This document shows positions 14,994 through 21,480 of a DNA stretch of 22,879 bases, piece by piece. Under the pieces are notes generated by a model, which made no database searches, had not been told where the DNA came from, and was given only the letters and a program-made list of their open reading frames with translations. Made by a program: the position numbers and the translations under genes. The stretch comes from Bacillota bacterium (GTDB lineage Bacteria > Bacillota > Clostridia > Oscillospirales > Acutalibacteraceae): NCBI GenBank assembly GCA_023458915.1, contig JAEWWM010000018.1, positions 1-22,879 on the forward strand. Reading direction: 5' to 3'. Every line of letters begins with the position of its first letter. Position 1 is the stretch's first letter.

Positions 14994-15014
14994 AGTATCA
15001 ATCTCCTTTCCCTT

Positions 15015-15848
15015 TTACTTGCTGTTTCTGCGTTTAACAATATATTTATTCGAATGCTTTTTCTTGTTTCTGGTCTTATAACCAAGTGTCGGTTTACCCC
15101 AAGGCGTTACAGGTCCTGGACGTCCAACCGGAGATTTACCTTCACCGCCTCCGTGCGGGTGATCACATGGATTCATGACTGAACCTCTAACTGTAGGTCT
15201 CCAGCCCATGTTACGTTTGCGTCCGGCCTTACCAATCATAACGTTTTCGTGGTCGATATTACCGACTTGCCCAATCGTTGCCATGCATCCTATCGGAACA
15301 TTTCTAAGTTCTCCTGAAGGAAGCCTTAAAAGCGCCATGTTATTCTCTTTTGCCATTAATTGCGCCATATTTCCCGCCGCTCTAACCAACTGAGCACCTT
15401 TGCCGGGATACATTTCGATATTATGAACAAATGTACCCACAGGAATATTGTTTAGCGGAAGAGCATTTCCGGGTTTTATGTCAGCTTCTGTGCCGGCCAT
15501 TATATCCTGACCGACTTTAACCCCTTGAGGTGCCACAATGTATTTTTTTTCGCCATCTGCATATTCAACAAGTGCAATATGTGAAGAGCGATTCGGGTCA
15601 TACTCCAAAGTTGCTACTTTACCGGGGACATCAAATTTTTGCCTTTTGAAATCAATAATGCGATATTTCTTGCGATTTCCGCCGCCTCTATGGCGCACAG
15701 TGATTCTTCCGTAGCTGTTACGCCCGGCATTTTTATTCAGCGGTTTGAGCAAACTTTTTTGCGGCTCTACTTTTGATAATTCAGAATAATCTGTAACGGA
15801 CATGCCCCTTCTTGATGGGGTAGTCGGCTTATATTTCTTAATTGCCAA
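15015..15848 (-). CDS. rplB: 50S ribosomal protein L2 (uL2)
   Basis: L2 (277 residues) supports the peptidyl transferase centre and subunit association. The RNA-binding domain has GRNSYGRITVRHRGGGNRKK; the C-terminal domain has RGSVMNPCDHPHGGGEGKSP with the conserved His residues, ending in a basic RNKKKHSNKYIVKRRNSK. The start is TTG (15848), since in-frame upstream codons include a stop; AAAGGAG lies about 10 nt upstream. The spacer to rplW is 239 nt, unusually long for this operon, and contains a small ORF. Confidence 0.98.
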   Translation of the reverse strand: MAIKKYKPTTPSRRGMSVTDYSELSKVEPQKSLLKPLNKNAGRNSYGRITVRHRGGGNRKKYRIIDFKRQKFDVPGKVATLEYDPNRSSHIALVEYADGEKKYIVAPQGVKVGQDIMAGTEADIKPGNALPLNNIPVGTFVHNIEMYPGKGAQLVRAAGNMAQLMAKENNMALLRLPSGELRNVPIGCMATIGQVGNIDHENVMIGKAGRKRNMGWRPTVRGSVMNPCDHPHGGGEGKSPVGRPGPVTPWGKPTLGYKTRNKKKHSNKYIVKRRNSK

Positions 15849-15880
15849 GTTATTTCATCTCCTTTAAAAATTAGCTTTGC

Positions 15881-15896
15881 GGAGGCTGACTCCTCC
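15881..15896 (-). promoter_or_regulatory. GGAGG/CCTCC hairpin between the small ORF and rplB
   Basis: GGAGG and CCTCC pair exactly around a 6-nt loop directly after the stop of the small membrane ORF. On the minus strand the first arm is itself a Shine-Dalgarno-like GGAGG. It is about 33 nt before the rplB start, and no T tract follows, so it is not an obvious terminator. Confidence 0.5.
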
Positions 15897-16073
15897 TTAC
15901 TTCGCTTTTTTCTCAAAATTCCATACGTTTATTGTTTGAACTATATTAATGCATAAAAATAAAATTCCAAGTGCTAAATTTAAATTATCATGTCTAAAAA
16001 CAGACCATATTATTAAAAATAAACTTACGAATGTACCTACAATAACAAAAACTTTAGCAATTTTATTAATCAT
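15897..16073 (-). CDS. Small predicted two-segment membrane protein inside the S10 operon
   Basis: An uninterrupted 58-codon ORF on the minus strand fills most of the 239-nt rplW-rplB spacer. It begins MINKIAKVFVIVGTFVSLFL and has two strongly hydrophobic segments (about residues 6-26 and 32-50) linked by a short polar turn (RHDNLN), ending EKKAK. AGAGG lies 5 nt before its ATG, and it begins 14 nt after the rplW stop and ends 48 nt before rplB, so the spacing fits a real operon gene. It is much more AT-rich than its neighbours. I do not recognise the family and assign no function; a chance ORF in AT-rich spacer is possible but would not be expected to have both a good ribosome binding site and two membrane segments. 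Confidence 0.6.
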   Translation of the reverse strand: MINKIAKVFVIVGTFVSLFLIIWSVFRHDNLNLALGILFLCINIVQTINVWNFEKKAK

Positions 16074-16087
16074 TAATGCCTCTGCTT

Positions 16088-16378
16088 TTAAACCATACCT
16101 TCAAAAAATTCGATACTTTTGCTATCATCCTTAAGGCTCACAATAGCCTTTTTCCACGAAGGCGTATAGCCATTATATTTTCCTTGACGACGAAATCTGC
16201 CTCTCACTTTTAAAGTGTTGACTTTGTCAACTTTTACTTTAAAAATTTTTTCAACTGCTTTGGCTATTTCGATCTTATTGGCATTTTTCGCAACTTTAAA
16301 GGTGTATTTTTTGTTCGGCATACCGCCCATTGATTTTTCGGTTATAATCGGGCGAATTATTATATCGTGTGCCTGCAT
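16088..16378 (-). CDS. rplW: 50S ribosomal protein L23 (uL23)
   Basis: L23 (96 residues) docks trigger factor and SRP at the tunnel exit. It starts MQAHDIIIRPIITEKSMGGM and has the conserved NKYTFKV-like strand (PNKKYTFKVAKNANKIEIAK) and basic loop KVRGRFRRQGKYNGYTPSWK. Its ATG overlaps the rplD stop (TAATG), indicating translational coupling. Confidence 0.97.
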   Translation of the reverse strand: MQAHDIIIRPIITEKSMGGMPNKKYTFKVAKNANKIEIAKAVEKIFKVKVDKVNTLKVRGRFRRQGKYNGYTPSWKKAIVSLKDDSKSIEFFEGMV

Positions 16379-17001
16379 TATGCATACACCTCCTCGATTT
16401 TGCTGATTGTATCTTTAAGAATCACGAGTTTGTTTGCGTTTAAAATGTCGTAGACATTAAGCCCGTTTATCTGCGACGTTTTAACACCCGGGATATTTCT
16501 TGCAGATTTGATTATTTTATCTTCATTTTCAGGCAAAACTATAAGCGCTTTTCCGTTTGCTCCTAATGCATTAAGCATATTAGCTACCGATTTTGTTTTA
16601 TACTCTTCCATTTGAATGGAATCTAAAACTATTATGTTGCTATCTAAAAGTTTGCTTGAAAATGCAGATTTCATAGCTAGGCGCCTTACTTTTTTATTAA
16701 GTACATATCTATAACTGCGTGGTTTTGGCGCAAACACTATACCGCCGTGTCTCCATTGTGGAGATCTTATTGAACCTTGGCGCGCATGGCCTGTTCCTTT
16801 TTGTCTCCACGGTTTTCTTCCGCCACCGGAAACTTCCGCGCGAGTAAGCGCGCTTTGCGTTCCTTGACGTCTGTTTGCAAGATGATTTACAACGACATCG
16901 TGCATTACAGCTATATTCGGCTCCACTCCGAAAATAGATTCCGGCAAATCGACCGTCCCTACTTCTTTACCTACCATATCAAGTACTGCTATTTTAGGCA
17001 T
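16378..17001 (-). CDS. rplD: 50S ribosomal protein L4 (uL4)
   Basis: L4 (207 residues) has a long loop reaching the exit tunnel, seen as AEVSGGGRKPWRQKGTGHAR and QGSIRSPQWRHGGIVFAPKP. The globular domain begins MPKIAVLDMVGKEVGTVDLP. In E. coli L4 represses the S10 operon through its leader RNA; the structured leader at 18046-18355 makes some regulation of this kind conceivable here, but the sequence does not show it. The stop shares a base with rplW. Confidence 0.97.
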   Translation of the reverse strand: MPKIAVLDMVGKEVGTVDLPESIFGVEPNIAVMHDVVVNHLANRRQGTQSALTRAEVSGGGRKPWRQKGTGHARQGSIRSPQWRHGGIVFAPKPRSYRYVLNKKVRRLAMKSAFSSKLLDSNIIVLDSIQMEEYKTKSVANMLNALGANGKALIVLPENEDKIIKSARNIPGVKTSQINGLNVYDILNANKLVILKDTISKIEEVYA

Positions 17002-17017
17002 TGTGATTCCTCCTTTC

Positions 17018-17650
17018 TTACACTTTAACGCTATCGCGGATAAGCACTATGCCGCCGTTTGGACCAGGCACAGCACCTTTTATCGCTATTAAATTGTTAT
17101 CCACATCAACTTTGGCAACTTTTAAATTTTGAACAGTAACTCTTTCAGCCCCGAGATGACCGGACATTTTCTTTCCCTTGAATACCCTTGAAGGGTCAGA
17201 GCATGCACCGATAGAACCGCCTTTACGAACCACAGGACCTGAACCGTGAGTTTCTTTCAAACGCCTAAAATTCCAGCGTTTAATTACACCTGCGTATCCT
17301 TTCCCCTTACTGGTTCCGATAACATCCACTTTTTCGCCATTTTCAAATACATCTGCTTTTATAACATCACCAACATTATAGCTACTAGTATCTTCAAACC
17401 GGCACTCTTTTAAAACCTTTTTCGGAGCTACATCAAATTTGTCAAAATGACCTTTTAAAGGTTTATTAACATGCTTCGGGCTTACATCTCCAAACCCCAT
17501 TTGAACTGCATCATAACCATCCTTTTCGGTGGTCTTTTTCTGCGAAATCATGCAAGGACCTGCTTCGATTACCGTCACTGGAACGACTTTGCCATTTTCA
17601 TCGAAAATTTGTGTCATTCCGATTTTCTTACCAATAATTGCTTTTTTCAT
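17018..17650 (-). CDS. rplC: 50S ribosomal protein L3 (uL3)
   Basis: L3 (210 residues) is an assembly initiator with a loop near the peptidyl transferase centre. It begins MKKAIIGKKIGMTQIFDENG and contains the central GYAGVIKRWNFRRLKETHGS and the loop GGSIGACSDPSRVFKGKKMS followed by GHLGAERVTVQNL. It ends KGAVPGPNGGIVLIRDSVKV. It follows rpsJ after a 71-nt spacer with no visible signals besides the ribosome binding site. Confidence 0.98.
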   Translation of the reverse strand: MKKAIIGKKIGMTQIFDENGKVVPVTVIEAGPCMISQKKTTEKDGYDAVQMGFGDVSPKHVNKPLKGHFDKFDVAPKKVLKECRFEDTSSYNVGDVIKADVFENGEKVDVIGTSKGKGYAGVIKRWNFRRLKETHGSGPVVRKGGSIGACSDPSRVFKGKKMSGHLGAERVTVQNLKVAKVDVDNNLIAIKGAVPGPNGGIVLIRDSVKV

Positions 17651-17721
17651 CTTTTCCTCCTATTTAGGTTATTGGTTAACTTTATAAAGCTAACATGACC
17701 CCATCTGCGTGTTCGTTAAAT

Positions 17722-18045
17722 TTAGAGTTTTATCTCTATTTCAACACCTGCAGGGAGTTCCAAATTCATCAGAGAATCAACAGTTTTGTTCGATGGCTTT
17801 AAAATGTCAATTAGCCTTTTGTGAGTTCTCATTTCAAACTGCTCGCGGCTGTCTTTATTTACATGCACCGAACGAAGAATTGTAATTACCTGTTTTTCGG
17901 TTGGTAACGGTACTGGACCTGAAACTTTAGAGCCTGTTCTGATAGCTGTTTGAATAAGCTTTCCTGACGCTTGATCAACAAGTTTTGAATCGTACCCTTT
18001 GATTCTGATTCTGATTTTTTCTTTTGCTTTTGCTTTGACTGCCAT
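17722..18045 (-). CDS. rpsJ: 30S ribosomal protein S10 (uS10)
   Basis: S10 (107 residues) is in the 30S head and also binds NusB in antitermination complexes. After a slightly extended N-terminus (MAVKAKAKEK), the conserved IRIRIKGYDSKLVDQASGKL, GPVPLPTEKQVITILRSVHV and REQFEMRTHKRLIDILKPS follow. AAAGGAGGCG precedes the ATG. It is the first gene of the ribosomal operon, with a leader of about 310 nt. Confidence 0.98.
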   Translation of the reverse strand: MAVKAKAKEKIRIRIKGYDSKLVDQASGKLIQTAIRTGSKVSGPVPLPTEKQVITILRSVHVNKDSREQFEMRTHKRLIDILKPSNKTVDSLMNLELPAGVEIEIKL

Positions 18046-18355
18046 TAAATCGCCTCCTTTTATTTAAAATAATAGTGGGCGCGCTTTTAATCATCAAAAT
18101 AATTTAATTTACTTGCCAACCCGTCCGGGTGTTTCATGACTAAAGTAAATAAAAACGGATAAACTAGCTAAAGTTTAACCCGGATAATTAAAAGCATACG
18201 ATATTTAAAACAACCTACGAGTACATAAATTATGTAGAATTTGAATTAAAAAATCTAAAAACTTTTCGCCCGGTTTAAAATCGGACATACTCCACGGAAA
18301 AACCGGCTTTAAAGCCGCAACCTCCCGCTTCAACGCATATCGTTTGCAGTCGTAC
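18046..18355 (-). promoter_or_regulatory. Long 5' leader of the S10 operon with foldable elements
   Basis: About 310 nt separate the predicted transcription start from rpsJ, with no ORF. In transcript order it contains: GAAGCGGGAGGTTGCGGC-type sequence with a GGCTTTAAAGCC hairpin (18305-18316); an alternative stem CCGGTTT/AAACCGG (18300-18306 with 18270-18276) followed by T-rich runs; a perfect small hairpin TACATAA-ATT-TATGTA-like (around 18221-18236); and a pair of crossing complementarities near 18107-18183. Such a leader suggests post-transcriptional control of the operon. I could not match it to a named leader family from memory, so the role is inference. Confidence 0.65.
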
Positions 18356-18361
18356 TAAAAA

Positions 18362-18390
18362 ATGATAACACACCTTTTGCTAAAAATCAA
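18362..18390 (-). promoter_or_regulatory. Sigma-A promoter of the S10-spc-alpha operon
   Basis: On the minus strand TTGATT (18385-18390), a 17-nt spacer and TATCAT (18362-18367) form a good sigma-A promoter. A- and T-rich tracts upstream (18391-18445) resemble an UP element. It lies between the 5S terminator and the leader. Confidence 0.8.
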
Positions 18391-18445
18391 TATTTATTTT
18401 TGAAATTTTGCAAAAAAATTTGATTTTTTAGTAATTATTAAAAAT

Positions 18446-18483
18446 AAAATCCACATTTACTTATTTAAGTAAACACAGATTTT
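18446..18483 (-). terminator. Rho-independent terminator of the 5S rRNA gene
   Basis: On the minus strand AAAATC, then TGTGTTTACTT, pairs with AAGTAAATGTG and GATTTT around an AAAT loop. All positions pair, four as G-U wobbles. A T-rich tract (ATTTTT) follows. It starts about 20 nt after the 5S 3' end. Confidence 0.85.
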
Positions 18484-18502
18484 ATTTCATAAATAAAAAA
18501 AG

Positions 18503-18620
18503 CATTGGCACTCCCCTATTTTCCCGGACCGTTACCAGTCAAGTATCTTCAGCACCACTAGGCTTAACTACCGTGTTCGAGATGGGAACGGGTGTACCCC
18601 TAGCGTCATCAGCACCAATG
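18503..18620 (-). rRNA. rrf: 5S ribosomal RNA (solitary)
   Basis: About 118 nt on the minus strand show the conserved 5S core: CCCGUUCCCAUCUCGAACAC in loop region B/C followed by GGUAGUUAAGCC, and the terminal helix CAUUGGUGCU paired with AGUGCCAAUG. The exact ends were set by this helix and may be off by one or two bases. No 16S, 23S or tRNA adjoins it. Its RNA partners L5 and L18 are encoded in the operon downstream. Confidence 0.95.
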
Positions 18621-18626
18621 TTTATT

Positions 18627-18655
18627 AGTTTACAGTATTTTTTTAATTTAGTCAA
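18627..18655 (-). promoter_or_regulatory. Promoter of the solitary 5S rRNA gene
   Basis: On the minus strand TTGACT (18650-18655), a 17-nt spacer and TAAACT (18627-18632) match sigma-A reasonably. The expected start, about 7 nt downstream, coincides with the 5' end of the 5S RNA (18620). Confidence 0.75.
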
Positions 18656-18751
18656 GTGTTTTTTTAAAAAAATTTTATAATGTTGTGACGTATGAACTTT
18701 ATGAGTTATTTTTTGAAATTTGCTAACAAATTATAGGGCGCTATCTAAAAA

Positions 18752-18780
18752 TTGATAAATTATTTTTTATATGATATAAT
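18752..18780 (+). promoter_or_regulatory. Sigma-A promoter of yajC
   Basis: TTGATA (18752-18757), a 17-nt spacer and a consensus TATAAT (18775-18780) precede yajC by about 58 nt. It is divergent from the 5S promoter. Confidence 0.85.
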
Positions 18781-18838
18781 TCATTTGGCTACTTTTATTA
18801 GCTAAAACTTAAACAAAAAATTTGGGGGATTTAATTTT

Positions 18839-19138
18839 ATGCCAGGATTTCTTAATAATTTAGGTATGTCCGGACAACTTATGAGCACTTTATTGGTATA
18901 TGCGGTCGTAATCGGAGGAATGTACTTTTTATTATTTAGACCACAGCAAAAAAGAAAAAAACAAGAAGAAGAAATGCGCAAATCTGTTGACATTGGAGAT
19001 GAAGTAACAACAATCGGCGGAATAATCGGAAAAGTTGTAAGTGTGAAAAATGAATCCGATTCACTCGTCATCGAAAGTGGTTCTGACAAAATAAAAATTA
19101 AAAAATGGGCAGTCGCCAGTATTGAAAAATCAAAATAA
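18839..19138 (+). CDS. yajC: Preprotein translocase subunit YajC
   Basis: YajC (99 residues) is the small membrane partner of the SecDF complex. One membrane segment spans about residues 13-32 (LMSTLLVYAVVIGGMYFLLF), followed by the FRPQQKRKKQ cytoplasmic signature and a soluble domain (VDIGDEVTTIGGIIGKVVSV). The ATG is preceded by GGGGGA 9 nt upstream. It is a single-gene unit: promoter at 18752-18780, terminator at 19188-19222. secDF, its usual partners, are not in the window. Confidence 0.95.
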   Translation: MPGFLNNLGMSGQLMSTLLVYAVVIGGMYFLLFRPQQKRKKQEEEMRKSVDIGDEVTTIGGIIGKVVSVKNESDSLVIESGSDKIKIKKWAVASIEKSK

Positions 19139-19187
19139 AATAAAAACAATACTGCTACGCACCACATTATAAGCTTTATAAATTATG

Positions 19188-19222
19188 AGCCCACCTATTA
19201 AAATTAATAGGTGGGCTTTTTA
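19188..19222 (+). terminator. Rho-independent terminator of yajC
   Basis: AGCCCACCTATTA and TAATAGGTGGGCT form a 13-bp perfect stem with an AAAT loop, followed by TTTTTATT on the plus strand. It lies 50 nt after the yajC stop and may also halt minus-strand transcripts leaving rpsT. Confidence 0.92.
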
Positions 19223-19278
19223 TTACAAATAAAAATACAGTTCTACTATCATGCTGTTCACTTGAAAATAACTACTAA

Positions 19279-19512
19279 TTACCCTTGCGCTTTACGCACA
19301 ATTGCAACTTTTTTTCTTGCGGCTGTGTTTTTATGGAGCACGCCTTTTGAAACAGCTTGGTCTAGTTTTTTAAGAGCGGCTTTTACTGCTTCCCCTTTTT
19401 CGTTTACCGCGGTCTTAACAGCGGTTTTAAGCGCAGATTTAAAAGCCTTATTTCTTTCCGTTTTGGTTTTTATTACTTTTACTCTTTTTTTCGCTGATTT
19501 TATATTTGGCAT
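19279..19512 (-). CDS. rpsT: 30S ribosomal protein S20 (bS20)
   Basis: S20 (77 residues) is a helical 16S rRNA binder needed for early 30S assembly. The start MPNIKSAKKRVKVIKTKTER, the Ala/Lys-rich helices and the GVLHKNTAARKKVAIVRKAQ end are typical. It is about ten residues shorter than many homologs, chiefly between its helices and at the C-terminus. AGGAGG precedes the ATG. It follows degV after only 36 nt and is probably cotranscribed. Confidence 0.95.
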   Translation of the reverse strand: MPNIKSAKKRVKVIKTKTERNKAFKSALKTAVKTAVNEKGEAVKAALKKLDQAVSKGVLHKNTAARKKVAIVRKAQG

Positions 19513-19548
19513 AAAATTTCCTCCTTTTTATTTTTTAAATTTTTAGTT

Positions 19549-20409
19549 TTATCTCTGATTCCCGAGAAAAAATAGTGCCAGAGTTCCGGCTCCTGCGTGA
19601 GAACCTATAACTGAGCCAATATAGTTAATTATAACTTTTTTTACATTAAACCTAGCTTTTATTTTTTCAGCAATATTTTTTGCATCTTCCTCGCAGTCTC
19701 CGTGGCTTATTGCAATCACTTGCTCACTTAAATTTACGCCTGTCTTTTCCATTTTATCAATCATATAATCTATGGCTTTTTGGCGGCCTCTTACCTTTTC
19801 AACTATGCTGAGTTTACCTTCATCGTCTACATGAAGCACAGGTTTGATTTGCAATATGCTTCCTAAAAAAGCAGCCGTTTTCGAAATTCTTCCGCCACGC
19901 TGAATATGGCCAAGATCTTCTACAATAAACCAGTGACAAACTTTTTTCTTGTTTTCTTCCGCCCATTTTGCAAGATCTTCCAAGCTTTCACCATTTTGTT
20001 TTTTTTCGGCAAGAAGATAGATTAAAAGCCCTTCTCCAAGCGAGGCGGAAAGCGAATCGACAACTACTATTTTATTATCCGGATATTTCTTCGACAATTC
20101 CTTTGCTGCTACGTGTGCAGAATTACAAGTACCACTTAAAGCTGAAGAAAATGATATGTAAAGTATATCTTTACCTTCATCTAAATATTTAGAAAAAAAC
20201 TCTTCAAACTCTTCGGGATTAATCTGAGAAGTAGTCGGCAATGCACCACTTTTAAGCTTATCAAAAAACTCTATGCTATTCATTTCTCCATCGGCATAAG
20301 TTTTGCCGCCTATCATAAACTTCAGTGGCAAAAAATCAATTTGAATTTCCTTTATAATTTCCGGCGGTAAATCCGAAGTTGATTCAGTAAGTATTACATA
20401 ATCATTCAT
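19549..20409 (-). CDS. DegV family fatty-acid-binding protein
   Basis: DegV proteins bind fatty acids; in some Gram-positives they act as FakB, presenting them to the kinase FakA. The 286-residue sequence (from the ATG at 20409) starts MNDYVILTESTSDLPPEIIK and has the lipid-binding signatures YISFSSALSGTCNSA (residues about 89-103), VVDSLSASLGEGLL, and the RGGRISKTAAFLGSILQIKP loop, ending IGSVIGSHAGAGTLALFFLG. An upstream in-frame ATG (20427) would add six residues, but neither has a good ribosome binding site; a short upstream ORF with AGAGGTG overlaps the start. It is not possible to say which fatty acid it binds. Confidence 0.92.
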   Translation of the reverse strand: MNDYVILTESTSDLPPEIIKEIQIDFLPLKFMIGGKTYADGEMNSIEFFDKLKSGALPTTSQINPEEFEEFFSKYLDEGKDILYISFSSALSGTCNSAHVAAKELSKKYPDNKIVVVDSLSASLGEGLLIYLLAEKKQNGESLEDLAKWAEENKKKVCHWFIVEDLGHIQRGGRISKTAAFLGSILQIKPVLHVDDEGKLSIVEKVRGRQKAIDYMIDKMEKTGVNLSEQVIAISHGDCEEDAKNIAEKIKARFNVKKVIINYIGSVIGSHAGAGTLALFFLGNQR

Positions 20410-20446
20410 AATTTGTGAGATTAGCATCGCGGGACGCTATCCTCAT
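20402..20446 (-). CDS. Possible short upstream ORF overlapping the degV start
   Basis: An ATG at 20446 with a well-placed AGAGGTG (5-nt spacing) opens 14 codons (MRIASRDANLTNYE) and stops at TGA (20402-20404), overlapping the DegV ATG by 8 nt in another frame. DegV lacks a good ribosome binding site of its own, so translation of this ORF could couple to it. It may be chance. Confidence 0.35.
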   Translation of the reverse strand: MRIASRDANLTNYE

Positions 20447-20561
20447 TTAGTCACCTCTTTATAAAATAAGGTTATATAAAGTTTATGCTTTACTATTATA
20501 AAATATATATTTAAAAATGCACTCTCAGGCAACATAAAATAGCAAACAAATTGCCAGCAGA

Positions 20562-20963
20562 TTATCTTTTTGAAAATTGCGGAGCTTTTCTCGCTTTTTT
20601 AAGGCCGTACTTTTTGCGCTCTGCCATCCTCGGGTCGCGAGTTAAGAAGCCTGCTTTTTTAAGGCTGAGTTTTAGTTTTTCGGCGTCAAACTCTAAAAGT
20701 GCACGGGCTACACCGTGCCGTATGGCTCCCGCCTGACCGGAAACTCCACCGCCCGTAACGTTACAAATTATATCAAATTTACCTTCGTTTTCTGTAAGTA
20801 TCAGAGGCTGACGAACAATTAACTTAAGTGTTTCTAAACCAAAATAATCATCTATATCTCTGCCATTGATTTCAATCTTTCCGGTACCTTTATAAAGCCT
20901 TACCCTTGCCACGGAATTTTTTCTTCTGCCTGTTCCATAAAAATAAGGAGTTTTATCGTACAT
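20562..20963 (-). CDS. rpsI: 30S ribosomal protein S9 (uS9)
   Basis: S9 (133 residues) reaches the P site with its C-terminal tail. Conserved parts are YGTGRRKNSVARVRLYKGTG, GGGVSGQAGAIRHGVARALL, RDPRMAERKKYGLKKARKAP and the basic end QFSKR that contacts tRNA. Its ATG overlaps the rplM stop (TAATG). The 134-nt region downstream before degV shows no clear terminator. Confidence 0.98.
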   Translation of the reverse strand: MYDKTPYFYGTGRRKNSVARVRLYKGTGKIEINGRDIDDYFGLETLKLIVRQPLILTENEGKFDIICNVTGGGVSGQAGAIRHGVARALLEFDAEKLKLSLKKAGFLTRDPRMAERKKYGLKKARKAPQFSKR

Positions 20964-21406
20964 TATTTAGTCCCTCCCACATTTTCCCATATTTCAGGTT
21001 TTTGAGCTTCGTGTTTATGCTGCGAACCAGCAACGACTTTAAGTCTCACAATTTGCTTTCTACCAAGTGAATTGTTCTGAAGCATACCTTTGACCGCCAT
21101 ATGCATAACTTTCTCGGGGTGAGTTTTCATGAGATCACTGCATTTTGTACTTTTAAGATTTCCCACGTATCCTGTATGACGATAATAAACTTTTTGAATA
21201 AGTTTTTTTCCTGTAAGAACAGCTTGTGCACAGTTAATGATAATTACATGGTCACCGCAATCAACATGCGGGGCAAAAATCGGCTTATTTTTCCCGCGGA
21301 GCAAGTTCGCAGCCTGAACAGCGACTCTTCCGAGCGGTTTGCCCGATGCATCTATAATATACCATTTGCGTTCTACTTCGCCGCTTTTTGGCATGTATGT
21401 AGACAT
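20963..21406 (-). CDS. rplM: 50S ribosomal protein L13 (uL13)
   Basis: L13 (147 residues) is an early 50S assembly protein. The sequence contains KWYIIDASGKPLGRVAVQAA, DHVIIINCAQAVLTGKKLIQ, RHTGYVGNLKSTKCSDLMKT and KGMLQNNSLGRKQIVRLKVV, with the characteristic Y-RHTGY motif. TAGGAGG precedes the ATG. It leads the rplM-rpsI unit from the promoter at 21451-21480, with too short a leader for the L13 leader RNA of Bacillales. Confidence 0.98.
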   Translation of the reverse strand: MSTYMPKSGEVERKWYIIDASGKPLGRVAVQAANLLRGKNKPIFAPHVDCGDHVIIINCAQAVLTGKKLIQKVYYRHTGYVGNLKSTKCSDLMKTHPEKVMHMAVKGMLQNNSLGRKQIVRLKVVAGSQHKHEAQKPEIWENVGGTK

Positions 21407-21450
21407 CTTATTCCTCCTATTTATATTTAATATTAAAATTCAACTTTTAA

Positions 21451-21480
21451 ATAATACCATTTTAATGGCGGTTGCGTCAA
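21451..21480 (-). promoter_or_regulatory. Sigma-A promoter of rplM-rpsI
   Basis: On the minus strand TTGACG (21475-21480), an 18-nt spacer and TATTAT (21451-21456) precede rplM by about 45 nt. Confidence 0.75.

Noticed and set aside
15949..16134. A 61-residue plus-strand ORF in the rplW-rplB spacer
   Set aside because: It is antisense to the better-supported minus-strand membrane ORF, lacks a ribosome binding site, and runs into rplW.
18391..18445. A possible third copy of the dispersed repeat upstream of the S10 promoter
   Set aside because: Only an AT-rich stretch of about 16 nt (AAAAATCAAATTTTTT, minus strand) matches; the diagnostic block GTTCAAAGTTCGC is absent, so it is probably ordinary AT-rich promoter sequence.
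18046..18500. tRNA genes or a riboswitch in the gap between rpsJ and 5S
   Set aside because: No cloverleaf, no GTTC-type T loop in context, and no match to a riboswitch core that I can recognise; only leader hairpins are visible.
20428..20561. A sigma-A promoter for degV-rpsT
   Set aside because: A TATAAT-like hexamer exists near 20495-20500 on the minus strand, but no acceptable -35 is found at 16-18 nt, so the promoter is not called.
21407..21450. An L13 leader RNA ahead of rplM
   Set aside because: The predicted leader is only about 40 nt, too short for the structured L13 leader of Bacillales.
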